DNA from: GCA-001856825 sp049965815
GTDB lineage: Archaea > Thermoplasmatota > Thermoplasmata > Thermoplasmatales > GCA-001856825
Direction of reading: 5' to 3'
Length of the DNA: 64,000 nt
Assembly: GCA_049965815.1 (NCBI GenBank)
Contig: JBMFVV010000006.1
Span: 5,228 to 69,227 of the forward strand
The notes beneath the pieces were generated by a model, which saw only the letters and a program-made list of their open reading frames with translations, was not told the DNA's origin and ran no database searches. Positions 49,760-59,628 of this stretch are shown here, piece after piece (the first letter of the stretch is position 1; every line of letters starts with the position of its first letter). Made by a program: the position numbers and the translations under genes.

Positions 49760-51490
49760 ATGTGGGTGAGGCAACCAATAGTAGGCGTTCTCGGCCATGT
49801 GGACCATGGCAAGACTTCACTTCTGGATAACATTAGAGGTGGGGTGGTCGCATCAAGAGAAGCCGGCGGCATCACCCAGCATATAGGTGCAACTGAAGTT
49901 CCAATACAGGAGATACTAAAGATATGCAAGGACATCGTAGGGAACAGGACATTTAAGATTCCTGGACTCTTGTTTATAGATACTCCGGGGCACGAATCGT
50001 TCTCCAGTCTCAGAATTAGGGGAGGGTCTATAGCGGACATAGCAGTTCTCGTGATTGACATAAGGGAAGGTATAATGCCCCAAACAAAGGAATCACTAGA
50101 AGTCCTAAAGAGATTCAAAACTCCATTTGTGGTCGCAGCAAACAAGGTTGATCTGATTGAGGGATTCTCCAGTATGAAGGGAGCATTCATTCCTTCCACA
50201 AGGACAATAGCCCAAACAAGACTTGAGGAACTGGACAATAAGCTGTTCCAGTTGTCATCGCAGATGTACAGGGAAGGGTTCAGTGCAGACAGGTACGATA
50301 GGATATCTGACTTTACAAGGAACATTGCAATAGTACCGCTATCCGCTAAGTCAGGTTACGGGGTTCCGGACCTCTTAATGGTTCTAGCAGGCCTGGCCCA
50401 GACATTCTTAGAATCCCAGCTGAGGAACGAAGATGAGACAGCAGAGGGGACGATCCTTGAGGTCAGGGAGGAGAAGGGAATGGGAGAAGTGTCGGATGCG
50501 ATCCTTTACAGTGGGGTAATAAAGAAGGGAGAAACTGTTCTGACAGGAACTGTGAACGGTATAAAAGCCCTCAGGGTAAAGGGCATATTCAAACCCAAAC
50601 CCCTGGACGAGATAAGGGATCCCCGCGACAGATTCCTGCCTGTCTCTGAGGTCAGGGCTGCATCAGGAATTAGGATTCTTTTCCAGGGGGAGGGTGGCGT
50701 CATTCCCGGGAGCCCGTTCAAGGAAGCTACAGGGGATCTCATAACACTCAAGAAGTCCATAGAAGACGCAATAAAGAATTCTTTCAAGCCGTCGAACGAA
50801 GGGATAGTTGCAAAGGCTGATACTGTTGGGGGACTGGAAGCGCTTGTTTATGAACTTGGGAGGATCAATGTTCCCATCAAGAAGGCAGAAGTTGGTCCTG
50901 TTTCAAAGAGGGACTTCACAGAGGCCAGTACCAATGCCGTACCAGAGAACAAGATAATAATTGCATTCAATGTGCCTGTTGAAGTAAAGGATTTTCAAGA
51001 CGTAAAAGTCATAGAGAACAGGGTAATCTATTCAATAAAAGATGACTTGGTAAAGGCAAGGGAGGAGATAAGGCAGAAGGAAGTGGAAGAAAAGAGGAGG
51101 GCCATGACATTTCCTTGCAAGCTCCTGGTGATGGAGGGGAATGTATTCAGGATTTCAAAACCTGCAATATTTGGAGTGAGAGTGTTAGGCGGAAAACTGA
51201 GAGTTAGGACCCAACTTATGAAAATGGATGGTTCAAACGTTGGACCAGTGAAGAGCATAAGGACAGGCGAACAGTCCCTCGATGAAGCCAGTCAAGGGGA
51301 AGAAGTCGCCATAGCTATGGACGGCATCACGGTGGGAAGGCAGATCAAGGAAGGGGATGTGCTTTACTCTGACATAAATGAAAGGGATTTCAGGCTGTTG
51401 AAAGAAGAGAATCTGAATATGGATGAAAACATGATAATGGAAGAGATCAAGAGTTTGAGGAGAAAGACAAGCCCCTTCTGGGGTAGCTAG
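49760..51490 (+). CDS. infB: Translation initiation factor aIF5B
   Basis: 576-aa GTPase promoting subunit joining. G1 GHVDHGKTSLLD, switch region GGITQHIGATEV, G3 DTPGHESF, G4 NKVD and G5 SAKSGYG are intact. The eukaryal-type long insertion after G4 (EELDNKLFQLSSQMYREGFSADRYDRISDF, in part) separates it from bacterial IF2. Last gene of the L7Ae operon by spacing (6 nt after ndk). Confidence 0.97.
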   Translation: MWVRQPIVGVLGHVDHGKTSLLDNIRGGVVASREAGGITQHIGATEVPIQEILKICKDIVGNRTFKIPGLLFIDTPGHESFSSLRIRGGSIADIAVLVIDIREGIMPQTKESLEVLKRFKTPFVVAANKVDLIEGFSSMKGAFIPSTRTIAQTRLEELDNKLFQLSSQMYREGFSADRYDRISDFTRNIAIVPLSAKSGYGVPDLLMVLAGLAQTFLESQLRNEDETAEGTILEVREEKGMGEVSDAILYSGVIKKGETVLTGTVNGIKALRVKGIFKPKPLDEIRDPRDRFLPVSEVRAASGIRILFQGEGGVIPGSPFKEATGDLITLKKSIEDAIKNSFKPSNEGIVAKADTVGGLEALVYELGRINVPIKKAEVGPVSKRDFTEASTNAVPENKIIIAFNVPVEVKDFQDVKVIENRVIYSIKDDLVKAREEIRQKEVEEKRRAMTFPCKLLVMEGNVFRISKPAIFGVRVLGGKLRVRTQLMKMDGSNVGPVKSIRTGEQSLDEASQGEEVAIAMDGITVGRQIKEGDVLYSDINERDFRLLKEENLNMDENMIMEEIKSLRRKTSPFWGS

Positions 51491-51538
51491 AGGATAAGGC
51501 CGATAGACTTTTTATGCCTGAAGCTATACGCATGCCTC

Positions 51539-51712
51539 ATGGAAGTCAATGCACTAGAGTTCTGTACATCTTGCGGTACTGGTCTGCAGGAAAGGGGAGC
51601 GACAACTTTCAAGTGCCCCTCTTGCGGGCAGGAGACCATAAGCAGATGCAACAACTGCAGAGAACTGTCTGTACCATACCAATGCCCTAAATGCGGTTTC
51701 AGGGGGCCATAA
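51539..51712 (+). CDS. Small zinc-ribbon protein (HVO_2753-like)
   Basis: 57 aa with four CxxC pairs: CTSC, CPSC, CNNC and CPKCG, ending in CPKCGFRGP. It fits the conserved small archaeal zinc-finger family represented by HVO_2753 and lies, as usual, directly before the aEF1-beta gene (2-nt gap). A CTTTTTATGCC element about 30 nt upstream suggests its own leaderless transcript. Molecular role unknown. Confidence 0.8.
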   Translation: MEVNALEFCTSCGTGLQERGATTFKCPSCGQETISRCNNCRELSVPYQCPKCGFRGP

Positions 51713-51714
51713 AT

Positions 51715-51984
51715 TTGGGTAAAGTGGCCGTATCTTTCAAGGTCATGCCGTCTGATGAAACCAAGGACTTGGAGGCAATAGAGAAGGGCCTGAAAGATGA
51801 TCTTTCCAAGAACTATGCTCTTGGAAAGAGTAGCATAGAAGAGCTTGCTTTTGGAATAAAGGTCTTGAAACTCATCGTCATAATGGGGGATGAGGGAGGA
51901 CTTGTAGACAGCGTAGAGCAAAAGATACGTTCCTTTCAAGATGTTGGAGAAGTTGAAGTCGAAGAAGTTTCCCTCATCTCCTGA
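51715..51984 (+). CDS. ef1b: Translation elongation factor 1-beta (aEF-1 beta)
   Basis: 90-aa ferredoxin-fold nucleotide exchange factor for aEF1A. VAVSFKVMPSDETKDLEAIEK, IEELAFGIKVLKLIVIM and VEVEEVSLI match the family (AFGLKALK.L...DE.GG). The start is TTG at 51715, 2 nt after the zinc-ribbon stop, preceded by AGGGGG. The frame extends to 51691, but that part lies in the neighbour. Confidence 0.93.
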   Translation: MGKVAVSFKVMPSDETKDLEAIEKGLKDDLSKNYALGKSSIEELAFGIKVLKLIVIMGDEGGLVDSVEQKIRSFQDVGEVEVEEVSLIS

Positions 51985-52042
51985 CCTCTAAATTTTTGGA
52001 ATAAATATATTGCCTTCTGGGTCTTTATTATAGAAAGTTAAG

Positions 52043-52990
52043 ATGTCTCCAGTCAAGACTACGACCAGAAGCGTCGTAATAAGGGCGTTTCTCGGAGATT
52101 TATTCATCTCCATAATGAAATACATTGCAGCTGCCTTTAGTGGGAGTGCCGCAATGTTGGCGGAAGCGATTCATTCATCATCAGATACTGTAAACCAGTT
52201 CCTTCTATTAATCGGGTACAACCTAAGCAGAAGGAAGGATGCGTCGAAGTTTCCCTTTGGAAGGGGAAGAGAACAGTTTTTCTGGTCTTTCGTTGCAGCC
52301 ATATTGGTCTTTGGTATTTCTGGAGTACTGACATTTCTGGAGGGTATCATAAAACTTACGACCCCTTACAAGATCACGGAACCCATTTCGGCATACATCG
52401 TTCTTGCCATGTCGTTTGCGATTGACGGATATGTTCTATACATATCCTCTGGATTGTTCCTCTCAAATTATAGAAAACAGGGGTATCGTAACGTATTCTC
52501 CTTCATGAAGGATTTCAGGGACCCAGTCTTGCTAACAGCTTTGGTCGAAGATGCGGCTGCAATTGCAGGAGTCACGACTGCACTTGTGGGAATTTCGCTA
52601 TCTCTGCTCACGAGAAACAACGTTTACGATGCATCTTCTTCGATCGTCATCGGGATCATAATGATGATTTCTGGACTATACCTTTCAAAGAGGAGCAAGG
52701 ACCTCCTTATAGGTCAAGGTATATCCGCTGGGGACCAGAAGAAGATTGAGGATATATTGAAGTCAAATAAATCCGTAAATAAGGTTCTGGATGTCAAAGC
52801 AATTTATGAGGGACCTGAAAAGATTCTGTTAGCCATGGACCTGAACTTTAAGGATGGACTCAGCACTGATCAAATTGAGGGAGCAATAGATGAGATCGAA
52901 TCATCCATCAAATCCTCAATCCCATTCGTTGATAGAATTTACGTTGAGGCTGAAGAAAGAAAGCTGGACATTAAATTCAAAGAATCATAA
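52043..52990 (+). CDS. Cation diffusion facilitator family transporter
   Basis: 315-aa metal/proton antiporter with about five to six transmembrane helices. The CDF metal site is visible in AEAIHSSSDTVNQ (TM2, H and D) and VEDAAAIAGV (TM5). FPFGRGREQFFWSFVAA follows TM2 as in the family, and a C-terminal cytoplasmic ferredoxin-like domain (about 235-305) closes the protein. Probable Zn/Fe/Co/Mn efflux; metal not assignable. Confidence 0.92.
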   Translation: MSPVKTTTRSVVIRAFLGDLFISIMKYIAAAFSGSAAMLAEAIHSSSDTVNQFLLLIGYNLSRRKDASKFPFGRGREQFFWSFVAAILVFGISGVLTFLEGIIKLTTPYKITEPISAYIVLAMSFAIDGYVLYISSGLFLSNYRKQGYRNVFSFMKDFRDPVLLTALVEDAAAIAGVTTALVGISLSLLTRNNVYDASSSIVIGIIMMISGLYLSKRSKDLLIGQGISAGDQKKIEDILKSNKSVNKVLDVKAIYEGPEKILLAMDLNFKDGLSTDQIEGAIDEIESSIKSSIPFVDRIYVEAEERKLDIKFKES

Positions 52991-53390
52991 GATCATCTTG
53001 ACTGGAGTCCACAATCCAGAATCTACCCGGCGAGAGTATGTCAATAAATGCTGAGTTTGATGGAATTTTCATTCTGAATCCGCCTTGGTAAGTCTCGAAA
53101 GCAGCAATAGATTCAGATGCATAACGTTAAGACACACTTAAATCTTCTTTAAGCAGAAGCCTGTTTCTATCTACCAGAATATAATATTCTCTATATTGAC
53201 TGCATGGAAAAAATATCTCAAAGGTAGGATGGTTACTGAATAAACAAAGTAAACGTTTCAAAACAGTTTTGACATATTTACGAATTAAAACATAATTAAT
53301 GATGAATATAAATTTTCCAGCAAGGAAAAATCATAACAACTGTTTAATAGTAATTATAATTACCAGACATCTTTAGGGGGTAATACCAAG
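52991..53390. other. Long intergenic region, probable promoter/leader of the surface-protein gene
   Basis: 400 nt with no credible ORF. The right half is very A+T-rich, with several TATA-like blocks (TTAAAACATAATTAATGATGAATATAAA region about 53285-53312). CTTAAATCTTCTTTAAG near 53137 is a short inverted repeat. GGGGGT (about 53377-53382) sits before the ATG at 53391, so this message probably has a 5' UTR. Confidence 0.5.
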
Positions 53391-56282
53391 ATGCTTAAGA
53401 AATCTGGAAAAATAGCAGCTCTGTTAATCATCACTATAATGGTGATGGGAGGACTCTTCGGGGCAGCGCTCGGCCAAGTGCAAGGAGTAAATAAGGTATC
53501 GTTTAGTTTTACGGTCCTGGGGAATGGAATATCCCCAGCAACTGGAGTTAAGGTAGAGCTGGAGAGTTCAAATGGAGTTGTTCTTGCTACTAACACGTCT
53601 GGCCCCACTGTAGGATTTTCGGCATATCCCGGAAGCTACATAATTTACGTTCCAAGTCAGTATGTTTCATCTTCACTGATAGTCTACGATTCAGCACAGG
53701 CAACTATAAGTGTGAAGAGCAACGGAACTGTATACTCCGGAAGTTCGGTTATGAGCACGCTGAGTGTGGGCTACTCAGAGGCATCCTCCTACGTATATGT
53801 TATGGTAAAGGGAATTTCTGCGGCTCAGGTGACTTCTGTATACCTGACTCTCCCGAACGGACTTAAAATGCCTGCGTCAAGAGTCAATGTGTCAAATCCC
53901 AACTCAGGATATGCCGTTATGAGCATACCCGGTCCACAAACACTTACAATTGCATACAATTCCACTTCAAAAGCATTCTACTCGGAGTCGCTGAACATAT
54001 CGGCTAGCAAGTCTAACAACAGCATTGTTGCCAATGTGTCCTCGCTGGACAATGTACAGGGAGTAGTTACGTCTTCCAGTGGAACATCAGTCAATAGGGT
54101 GGAGGTGTCAATATACCAGGGCGGAGTTCTACTGGGTGCAGATGAATTCACGAATGGATATTATTACATATCTCTTTCACCCGGAACTTACAGCCTCATC
54201 ATCTCTTCGCCAGGTTATCTTCCATATACCACCACTGTTACGACAGGGAGCATATCTCTCTTCCAGACAGTAGTCCTGACACCTTCAATCGTCACGCAGA
54301 CAGAAATGGTCTCCTTTGATACAAGCTTCCAGAATGTTACGATATCAGGCGGTGTCACTCTAACAAACGCAACAACACTTCCCTTCCTTCCAAACTCAAA
54401 TGCAGGTTCACTTTATGAACAGATGAAGCTAGATGGGCTGTCGGCGAACGATCTATGGGGCATCCTGAATGTTACAGTGCCATATACAACAGCAAACACA
54501 GTGCTATATAACAATTACTCGTATAATTCAACAGGCGCTCACACGACATTCTCAGAGAGTGCCGGTACATACAAGTTCAGTTATATTGCCACATACTACC
54601 AGTCCAAAGTAAAGGTACAGAGCTATAGCAGCATCAGGATCTATCTTAACGAGAACGACAACAACACCACCGCACTTACATACATAACTCAACTGAGCAT
54701 ACCGGCTCCGTATCAAAGGGCAAACATTATCAGCTCCAGCATCGCGACTGTCTCAGGGTATTCTGGTGTCATTACAATATCAAACAGCAGCATGAATGGA
54801 TTCCTGACGATCAATATAGCACCACAGCAGAAACCACTCCTGAAAATGAGCCAAATATCAGCAACTTGGAGCGGTTCATTTGAGTCAACAATTTCTTCAA
54901 ACACATCATCTAATTTCACGCTGCTTGTACCAGTCGGAAAGATGGTGAACATAAACGCCAGCAAGGTTCCCTACGATCCTGTTCTGGGAATGGACAACTA
55001 CCAGAGCATGAACTTCACCTGGAACATTGGAGGCGCAGTCATGTATGGATATAATATCTCATACAATTTCACCAGCGGTTCGCATCCAGTATCCCTCACT
55101 GTGAAGAGCTCTAGCGGTGTTACAAACCAGACAAATTTCACCATAATTGGCGACTCACTAAATCCGCAATTCAATCTGCTAGTACTACAAAACGGAAAGC
55201 TGAGGTTAAACGAAACGACATCTTCATCTGCACAGTACGTACTGTATGTGAATCAGACGGTGACGGTATACTTCAACTCTATAAATTCTAAGGACTTGCT
55301 ACCAAATGGTCAATCCACGGGCATACCTATTTCAGTAACATGGGACATTGCAGGCACGTCTGAGACTGGAACAAACGTATCTTATTCCTTCCAGACTCCC
55401 ACCTTCAACGGCGTGGTAAAGCACGCATACGCGACGGTAATGAACGGAGTTGGAAATAGTTTCAATGTTAGTATAGTCATACACGTCAACGATACAACAC
55501 CTCCAGTAGTGTTTTTCCAGATATACAACGTAACGACAGGCAATGTGATAACTTCGACTAATCAGGGGCAGAATGTCACACTCAATGCTTCTAAAACAAT
55601 CGCGCCAAACGGGGGTCACATAGTATCCTACGTGTGGTATTTCAGCTTCCAGAACGGAACTGTTGCCAAACAGAACGTGGATTACAAAGTATACAGCGCC
55701 TCATCGAATAACTCTACCCTTACAGTTGCATTCTTGGAGTATGGAACATTTGAGATAAAGCTAAAAGCAACGGACCAGTCGAACAACACAAATTCCAACA
55801 CACAGAGTCTCAGCGTAAATGCGGTAGGTCCAGAAATAGAGATCATGAACGTCACTTATCCCAAGAGTTACGTTGAAGGTTCCTCTTCCACGCTCAAGCT
55901 TAACCTTAAGAATGTTGGACTGGAAACGGCATCAACGTACTATGTGACAATTAACATAGGCGGTAAGGTAATCAAGAACCAGACGTTCTCTAATCTTTCT
56001 TCCAATCAGTCTTCCAATGCAACGATCACATTTGTGCCAGCAAATTCAGGAAGCTACTCTATGATCATTACGGTACATGCAGTAAATGAACCAACGTTCT
56101 TCAACACAAATGCATCAGTTACTAAGGCCGTATCCATTGCACAGGCAGCCTGGAAACTGCCAGCGCTCGTTGGCGGAATAGTGGTTGCTATCGGTATACT
56201 ATCGTTCATATATTACGACGTCACGGTAAGAAGAAAGAGACCCAAGGATCAGAAGCCACCCAAGAAACAGCTGAAAGTTTAA
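53391..56282 (+). CDS. Large cell-surface protein (PKD/CARDB-type), single C-terminal membrane anchor
   Basis: 963 aa. Signal peptide (AALLIITIMVMGGLFGAALG, about 9-28), then an extracellular part with more than 30 N-x-S/T sequons. Visible domains: a carboxypeptidase-regulatory-like beta sandwich (about 225-300, NGYYYISLSPGTYSLIISSPGY), PKD-like segments (about 690-800, IVSYVWYFSF and YGTFEIKLKATD), and a CARDB-like domain (about 815-905, LKLNLKNVGLETAST). A transmembrane helix (about 920-940) and a basic tail (RRKRPKDQKPPKK) end the protein. Likely an abundant surface or S-layer-like glycoprotein; that role is inferred. Confidence 0.85.
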   Translation: MLKKSGKIAALLIITIMVMGGLFGAALGQVQGVNKVSFSFTVLGNGISPATGVKVELESSNGVVLATNTSGPTVGFSAYPGSYIIYVPSQYVSSSLIVYDSAQATISVKSNGTVYSGSSVMSTLSVGYSEASSYVYVMVKGISAAQVTSVYLTLPNGLKMPASRVNVSNPNSGYAVMSIPGPQTLTIAYNSTSKAFYSESLNISASKSNNSIVANVSSLDNVQGVVTSSSGTSVNRVEVSIYQGGVLLGADEFTNGYYYISLSPGTYSLIISSPGYLPYTTTVTTGSISLFQTVVLTPSIVTQTEMVSFDTSFQNVTISGGVTLTNATTLPFLPNSNAGSLYEQMKLDGLSANDLWGILNVTVPYTTANTVLYNNYSYNSTGAHTTFSESAGTYKFSYIATYYQSKVKVQSYSSIRIYLNENDNNTTALTYITQLSIPAPYQRANIISSSIATVSGYSGVITISNSSMNGFLTINIAPQQKPLLKMSQISATWSGSFESTISSNTSSNFTLLVPVGKMVNINASKVPYDPVLGMDNYQSMNFTWNIGGAVMYGYNISYNFTSGSHPVSLTVKSSSGVTNQTNFTIIGDSLNPQFNLLVLQNGKLRLNETTSSSAQYVLYVNQTVTVYFNSINSKDLLPNGQSTGIPISVTWDIAGTSETGTNVSYSFQTPTFNGVVKHAYATVMNGVGNSFNVSIVIHVNDTTPPVVFFQIYNVTTGNVITSTNQGQNVTLNASKTIAPNGGHIVSYVWYFSFQNGTVAKQNVDYKVYSASSNNSTLTVAFLEYGTFEIKLKATDQSNNTNSNTQSLSVNAVGPEIEIMNVTYPKSYVEGSSSTLKLNLKNVGLETASTYYVTINIGGKVIKNQTFSNLSSNQSSNATITFVPANSGSYSMIITVHAVNEPTFFNTNASVTKAVSIAQAAWKLPALVGGIVVAIGILSFIYYDVTVRRKRPKDQKPPKKQLKV

Positions 56283-56283
56283 A

Positions 56284-56297
56284 CTTTTATTTTTTTC
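56284..56297 (+). terminator. U-tract terminator after the surface-protein gene
   Basis: CTTTTATTTTTTTC directly follows the TAA stop, in the 16-nt gap before the convergent argS gene. Confidence 0.55.
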
Positions 56298-56298
56298 T

Positions 56299-57897
56299 CT
56301 ATATTTTATCGGATGCTTGTATACCAAGCATCTGAAACAATTCTTCCATTGTTCTTGTGAATATCCTTACTATCTCCATTCTCCTCTGGAGGTTCTCGCC
56401 GCTTTCTAAAACTGGACAGTCCCTGTAGAACTGATTGAACGCACCTGCCAGTTCGTATGAGTACCTGGCTATCTTATCAGGGCGGAAGTGCTTCACAGCA
56501 TCCTCAACCACTTCTGGGTACAGGGATATCTCCTTCAACAGCTCACTTTCAGGCTCATTGAATTCCCAGATGATCTCCGTCTTCCCTTCTATTTTGGATA
56601 GGATTGATTTTGCTCTTGCATAGGAATACATTACAAATGGGGCAGCATCCCCATCAAAATTCAGGGCCTCCTCCCAGTCGAATGTCACAGGCTTGTCTGG
56701 AGAATACTTGATGATATGGTATCTTACGGCAGCAACGCCAATCTTATTCGAAATTTCTCTTATTTCTTCATCTGACAGGTCATTTCTTCTCTTGATGATC
56801 TCCTCCCTGGCCCTATCGATAGCCTCATCCATGAAATCCCTGACATAGACCACATTTCCCCTCCTCGTGCTCATTTTGCCTTCCTTGGTGGAAATATACG
56901 AATAGAACAGGGCGCTGACGTTATGCACGTCGAGAATTTCCATCGCATAATCTATCTTCTTGAAGTATGACTTGTGGTCCTCTCCCAGAACTGTTATGCA
57001 GCGGTCATACTGGGCTGATTTCCTCAGGTGATGAGCTATATCTCTGGTGAAATATACGGAGGTACCGTTTGATCTTATGAGGTACATCTTGTCATTTCCT
57101 GATTCCAGATATTTGGCACCGCAATCGTCCTTGAGGAGTGGAGACAACCTTGCAATGATATCCCTCACACCCCCGTTCAAGATGAATTCACTTTCCCATA
57201 CAAAGATGTCAAAGGTGATTGAGAGTTTCTCGAGGTCTGTCAGAACGTCCTTAAGAAAGATTTCCAATTTCTCCTTCGAACTCCTGAGGAACTCAATGTC
57301 CCCAGATTCAGCCCTTACCATGTATTCCTCAACTTTTGACTTGTATGAATCAAAATCTTCATACACCTTACGATATGATTCAGTGTAGTTCTCGCTTCCG
57401 AACTTCTCCGTCCCAAGCAGAAGTGCTTCTACCTGCGTTCCTATATCGTTCACATAATATTCCGTGGTAACGGTATACCCATAATTCGAGAGGATCCTTG
57501 ACAATGTATCTCCTATGATCGAATTCCTGACCCTGCCTATATGGAGCGGACCTGTCGGGTTAGCGCTAGTATGCTCCACCAAAATGCTTTCTCCCCTGTT
57601 TTCAAATTTGAATAGATCGCCGTTCATCCCCTCTTCAAAAGCGGTCTTTGAGAATTCCTGGCGGTCATACGTTGCATTTACAAACTTTCCAGTTGGTTTG
57701 AATGTCACGAATTTATCGCTTAGGCCTGCTATTTCCCTTTCGTTGAGCTGTATCTTGCTTTTCTGGAAATCGAATGACAGATCACCAAAGTCCTTCTGGG
57801 GTCTGTAGGATCTGTAGTTCTTCTCAAGTGAATGAGCGGCCAGATAGGCATCTATCTTCTCTCTTGCGATTCCATCGAACTTCTGGAATGGTTTCAT
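56299..57897 (-). CDS. argS: Arginyl-tRNA synthetase
   Basis: 532-aa class I synthetase. HTSANPTGPLHIGRVRNSIIGD carries the HIGH-type motif (HIGR), followed by YYVNDIGTQVEALL. KEGKMSTRRGNVVYV is the KMSKS equivalent and the C-terminal DALR anticodon domain has FNQFYRDCPVLE. Length is typical for archaea. It follows the DUF72 gene by 23 nt on the same strand. Confidence 0.96.
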   Translation of the reverse strand: MKPFQKFDGIAREKIDAYLAAHSLEKNYRSYRPQKDFGDLSFDFQKSKIQLNEREIAGLSDKFVTFKPTGKFVNATYDRQEFSKTAFEEGMNGDLFKFENRGESILVEHTSANPTGPLHIGRVRNSIIGDTLSRILSNYGYTVTTEYYVNDIGTQVEALLLGTEKFGSENYTESYRKVYEDFDSYKSKVEEYMVRAESGDIEFLRSSKEKLEIFLKDVLTDLEKLSITFDIFVWESEFILNGGVRDIIARLSPLLKDDCGAKYLESGNDKMYLIRSNGTSVYFTRDIAHHLRKSAQYDRCITVLGEDHKSYFKKIDYAMEILDVHNVSALFYSYISTKEGKMSTRRGNVVYVRDFMDEAIDRAREEIIKRRNDLSDEEIREISNKIGVAAVRYHIIKYSPDKPVTFDWEEALNFDGDAAPFVMYSYARAKSILSKIEGKTEIIWEFNEPESELLKEISLYPEVVEDAVKHFRPDKIARYSYELAGAFNQFYRDCPVLESGENLQRRMEIVRIFTRTMEELFQMLGIQASDKI

Positions 57898-57920
57898 TAC
57901 ATCTGGATAATCATAGGTTG

Positions 57921-58763
57921 TTAAAATGCATTCAGGTTTGTCTGAGTATCCTTTCTGATGATCTTTATGCCCATGTATTTCTGAAATTCAGATGCATTTA
58001 TCGCTGCTTTTGCCTGGGCGTGATTGTTGAAGTAGATGAACACATCATCACCCATCTCTCTTATCCGATCAACCCATGGCCTAAGTTCGTCCGGAGAATA
58101 AAGGTAATCGTACTTGTTCAGTCTCCCTTTGAGATCCCCCTTCCCGTACCACAAGTCATAGTTTCGTCCATGGAACCTTACGTAGGAAAAATTGGCTGTT
58201 CTGTGATAGAAGTAAGGAAGGCCAGGGGAATCAACGCTCACAAGCGCTATGTTGAACTTCCGTAGCATTCCAAGAAAATCTGGCAGCACATTCTCGTCGA
58301 GGAAATTCCTGTTTCTGATCTCCACCGAAATCCTGTAGCCGGAGTGTATTGCTGCAAACAGATCCCCCAATCTCACCAGCAAGTGATCATCCTTCAGTGG
58401 ATCAAGAAAGGGCGATAGCTGTATCAGCCCAGAACCAAGCCTCCCTGAACTGTCAATGGGTAACATGACCTTCCTTACGAACTCCCTTGCGGTTTCTATG
58501 GACTTCTCCGTAATGCCGGCTGGATCGTGTGTCACCTCCCTTGGAAATTTCAGAGAATAGAGAAAGTCCTCCTTCCCCTGGAGCTTGGATACCCAGGAGT
58601 TCACGGTCCTTTCACCGGGGAATGAGTAATATGTGGAATCTATTTCCACTGAATTGAAGAATTTATAATAGTAGAGCAGGTATCTGTTTTCCTCCATCCC
58701 CTTGGGATAGAATGTTTCTTTCCAATCCTCATACTGGAATCCCGAACATCCAAGATACAGCAT
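57921..58763 (-). CDS. DUF72 family protein
   Basis: 280-aa TIM-barrel-like protein. It has the DUF72 signatures: LYLGCSGFQYEDWKETFYP, FNSVEIDSTYYSFPGERTV, FLYSLKFPREVTHD, YVRFHGRN and VFIYFNNHAQAKA. Biochemical role unknown. Probably cotranscribed with argS. Confidence 0.92.
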   Translation of the reverse strand: MLYLGCSGFQYEDWKETFYPKGMEENRYLLYYYKFFNSVEIDSTYYSFPGERTVNSWVSKLQGKEDFLYSLKFPREVTHDPAGITEKSIETAREFVRKVMLPIDSSGRLGSGLIQLSPFLDPLKDDHLLVRLGDLFAAIHSGYRISVEIRNRNFLDENVLPDFLGMLRKFNIALVSVDSPGLPYFYHRTANFSYVRFHGRNYDLWYGKGDLKGRLNKYDYLYSPDELRPWVDRIREMGDDVFIYFNNHAQAKAAINASEFQKYMGIKIIRKDTQTNLNAF

Positions 58764-58847
58764 CTCATTTTAATAATCAAACTTGAAATAAAATCTTTAC
58801 ACAGGAATTTAGGAAAACTATTATTGCAACAATTTGTTATTACAAGC

Positions 58848-59078
58848 ATGAGGAAGGTAGACCTGAAGGGCTTAGACTCGGATACGTCCTTTAAGATAAA
58901 GATGGAGGCCTACCTCTATGGTGACGCAGACACGATGTTGAAGAAGGGAAAGGGTGATCCGGAAAAGTTGAGAACCTACATGGCAAAGAGGATTGAAGTA
59001 ATTGAAAAGCTATTAAAGGTCAAGAGACCATTCAAGATAGTGGATGGAAGCAAGGATATCCTGGAGGTGGGTTTATGA
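58848..59078 (+). CDS. Small conserved-looking protein coupled to a CBS protein
   Basis: 76 aa, basic, helical in the second half (DADTMLKKGKGDPEKLRTYMAKRIEVIEKLL). Not recognised. The ATG at 58848 lies about 27 nt after a TATTATTG block, so leaderless. Its stop overlaps the ATG of the CBS-domain gene (ATGA), suggesting functional linkage. Confidence 0.65.
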   Translation: MRKVDLKGLDSDTSFKIKMEAYLYGDADTMLKKGKGDPEKLRTYMAKRIEVIEKLLKVKRPFKIVDGSKDILEVGL

Positions 59079-59614
59079 GTTTCATAAAGGTATCTGAAGT
59101 GATGTCAAGGAACCCAATCAAGGTGGATGCCCAGCTGTCTGCTCAAGAGGGAGCAAAGATGATGGCCGTGAAAGGTGTCAGCTCGCTGCTGATTGAGGAA
59201 GATGGAAGAATTGTTGGAATTGTCACGGAGCGGGACATAGTCACGAAAATAGCAGCAGCAGGTCTCTCTCCTGGCGAAAGGAAACTCAAGGATATAATGA
59301 GTTCCCCACTCATTCATGTTGAGGGGGATAGTCCTCTGGAAACTGCAGCAGAAATGATGTGGAAGAGGAAAATAAGGAGGCTACCCGTGGTGATCAACAG
59401 GGAAATAGCTGGAATACTGACGGAGAATGACATAGTGAGGATATCACCTGGATTGATAGAAATAACAAGGGGCATCCTGGATGACAAGAGCCAGGGAATA
59501 ATCAAGGGCATCCACGGTATTTGTGATTCATGCAATGAGTTCTCTGACAATCTCATTTATAAAGCGGGCAACTACTACTGCGAAAGATGCTACGCTGAAC
59601 TGTCTAAAATGTAA
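59075..59614 (+). CDS. CBS-domain pair with C-terminal zinc ribbon
   Basis: 179 aa. Two CBS motifs (about 1-60, VMSRNPIKVDAQLSAQEGAKMM..GIVTERDIV; about 65-125, IMSSPLIHVEGDSPLETAAEMM..GILTENDIV) form a Bateman module that binds adenosyl nucleotides. A zinc-ribbon-like tail CDSCNEF...CERCYAEL ends the protein. GGAGGTGGG upstream of the ATG serves as Shine-Dalgarno. Likely a nucleotide-responsive regulator; target unknown. Confidence 0.88.
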   Translation: MSFIKVSEVMSRNPIKVDAQLSAQEGAKMMAVKGVSSLLIEEDGRIVGIVTERDIVTKIAAAGLSPGERKLKDIMSSPLIHVEGDSPLETAAEMMWKRKIRRLPVVINREIAGILTENDIVRISPGLIEITRGILDDKSQGIIKGIHGICDSCNEFSDNLIYKAGNYYCERCYAELSKM

Positions 59615-59628
59615 AGGTATTTTATCAA

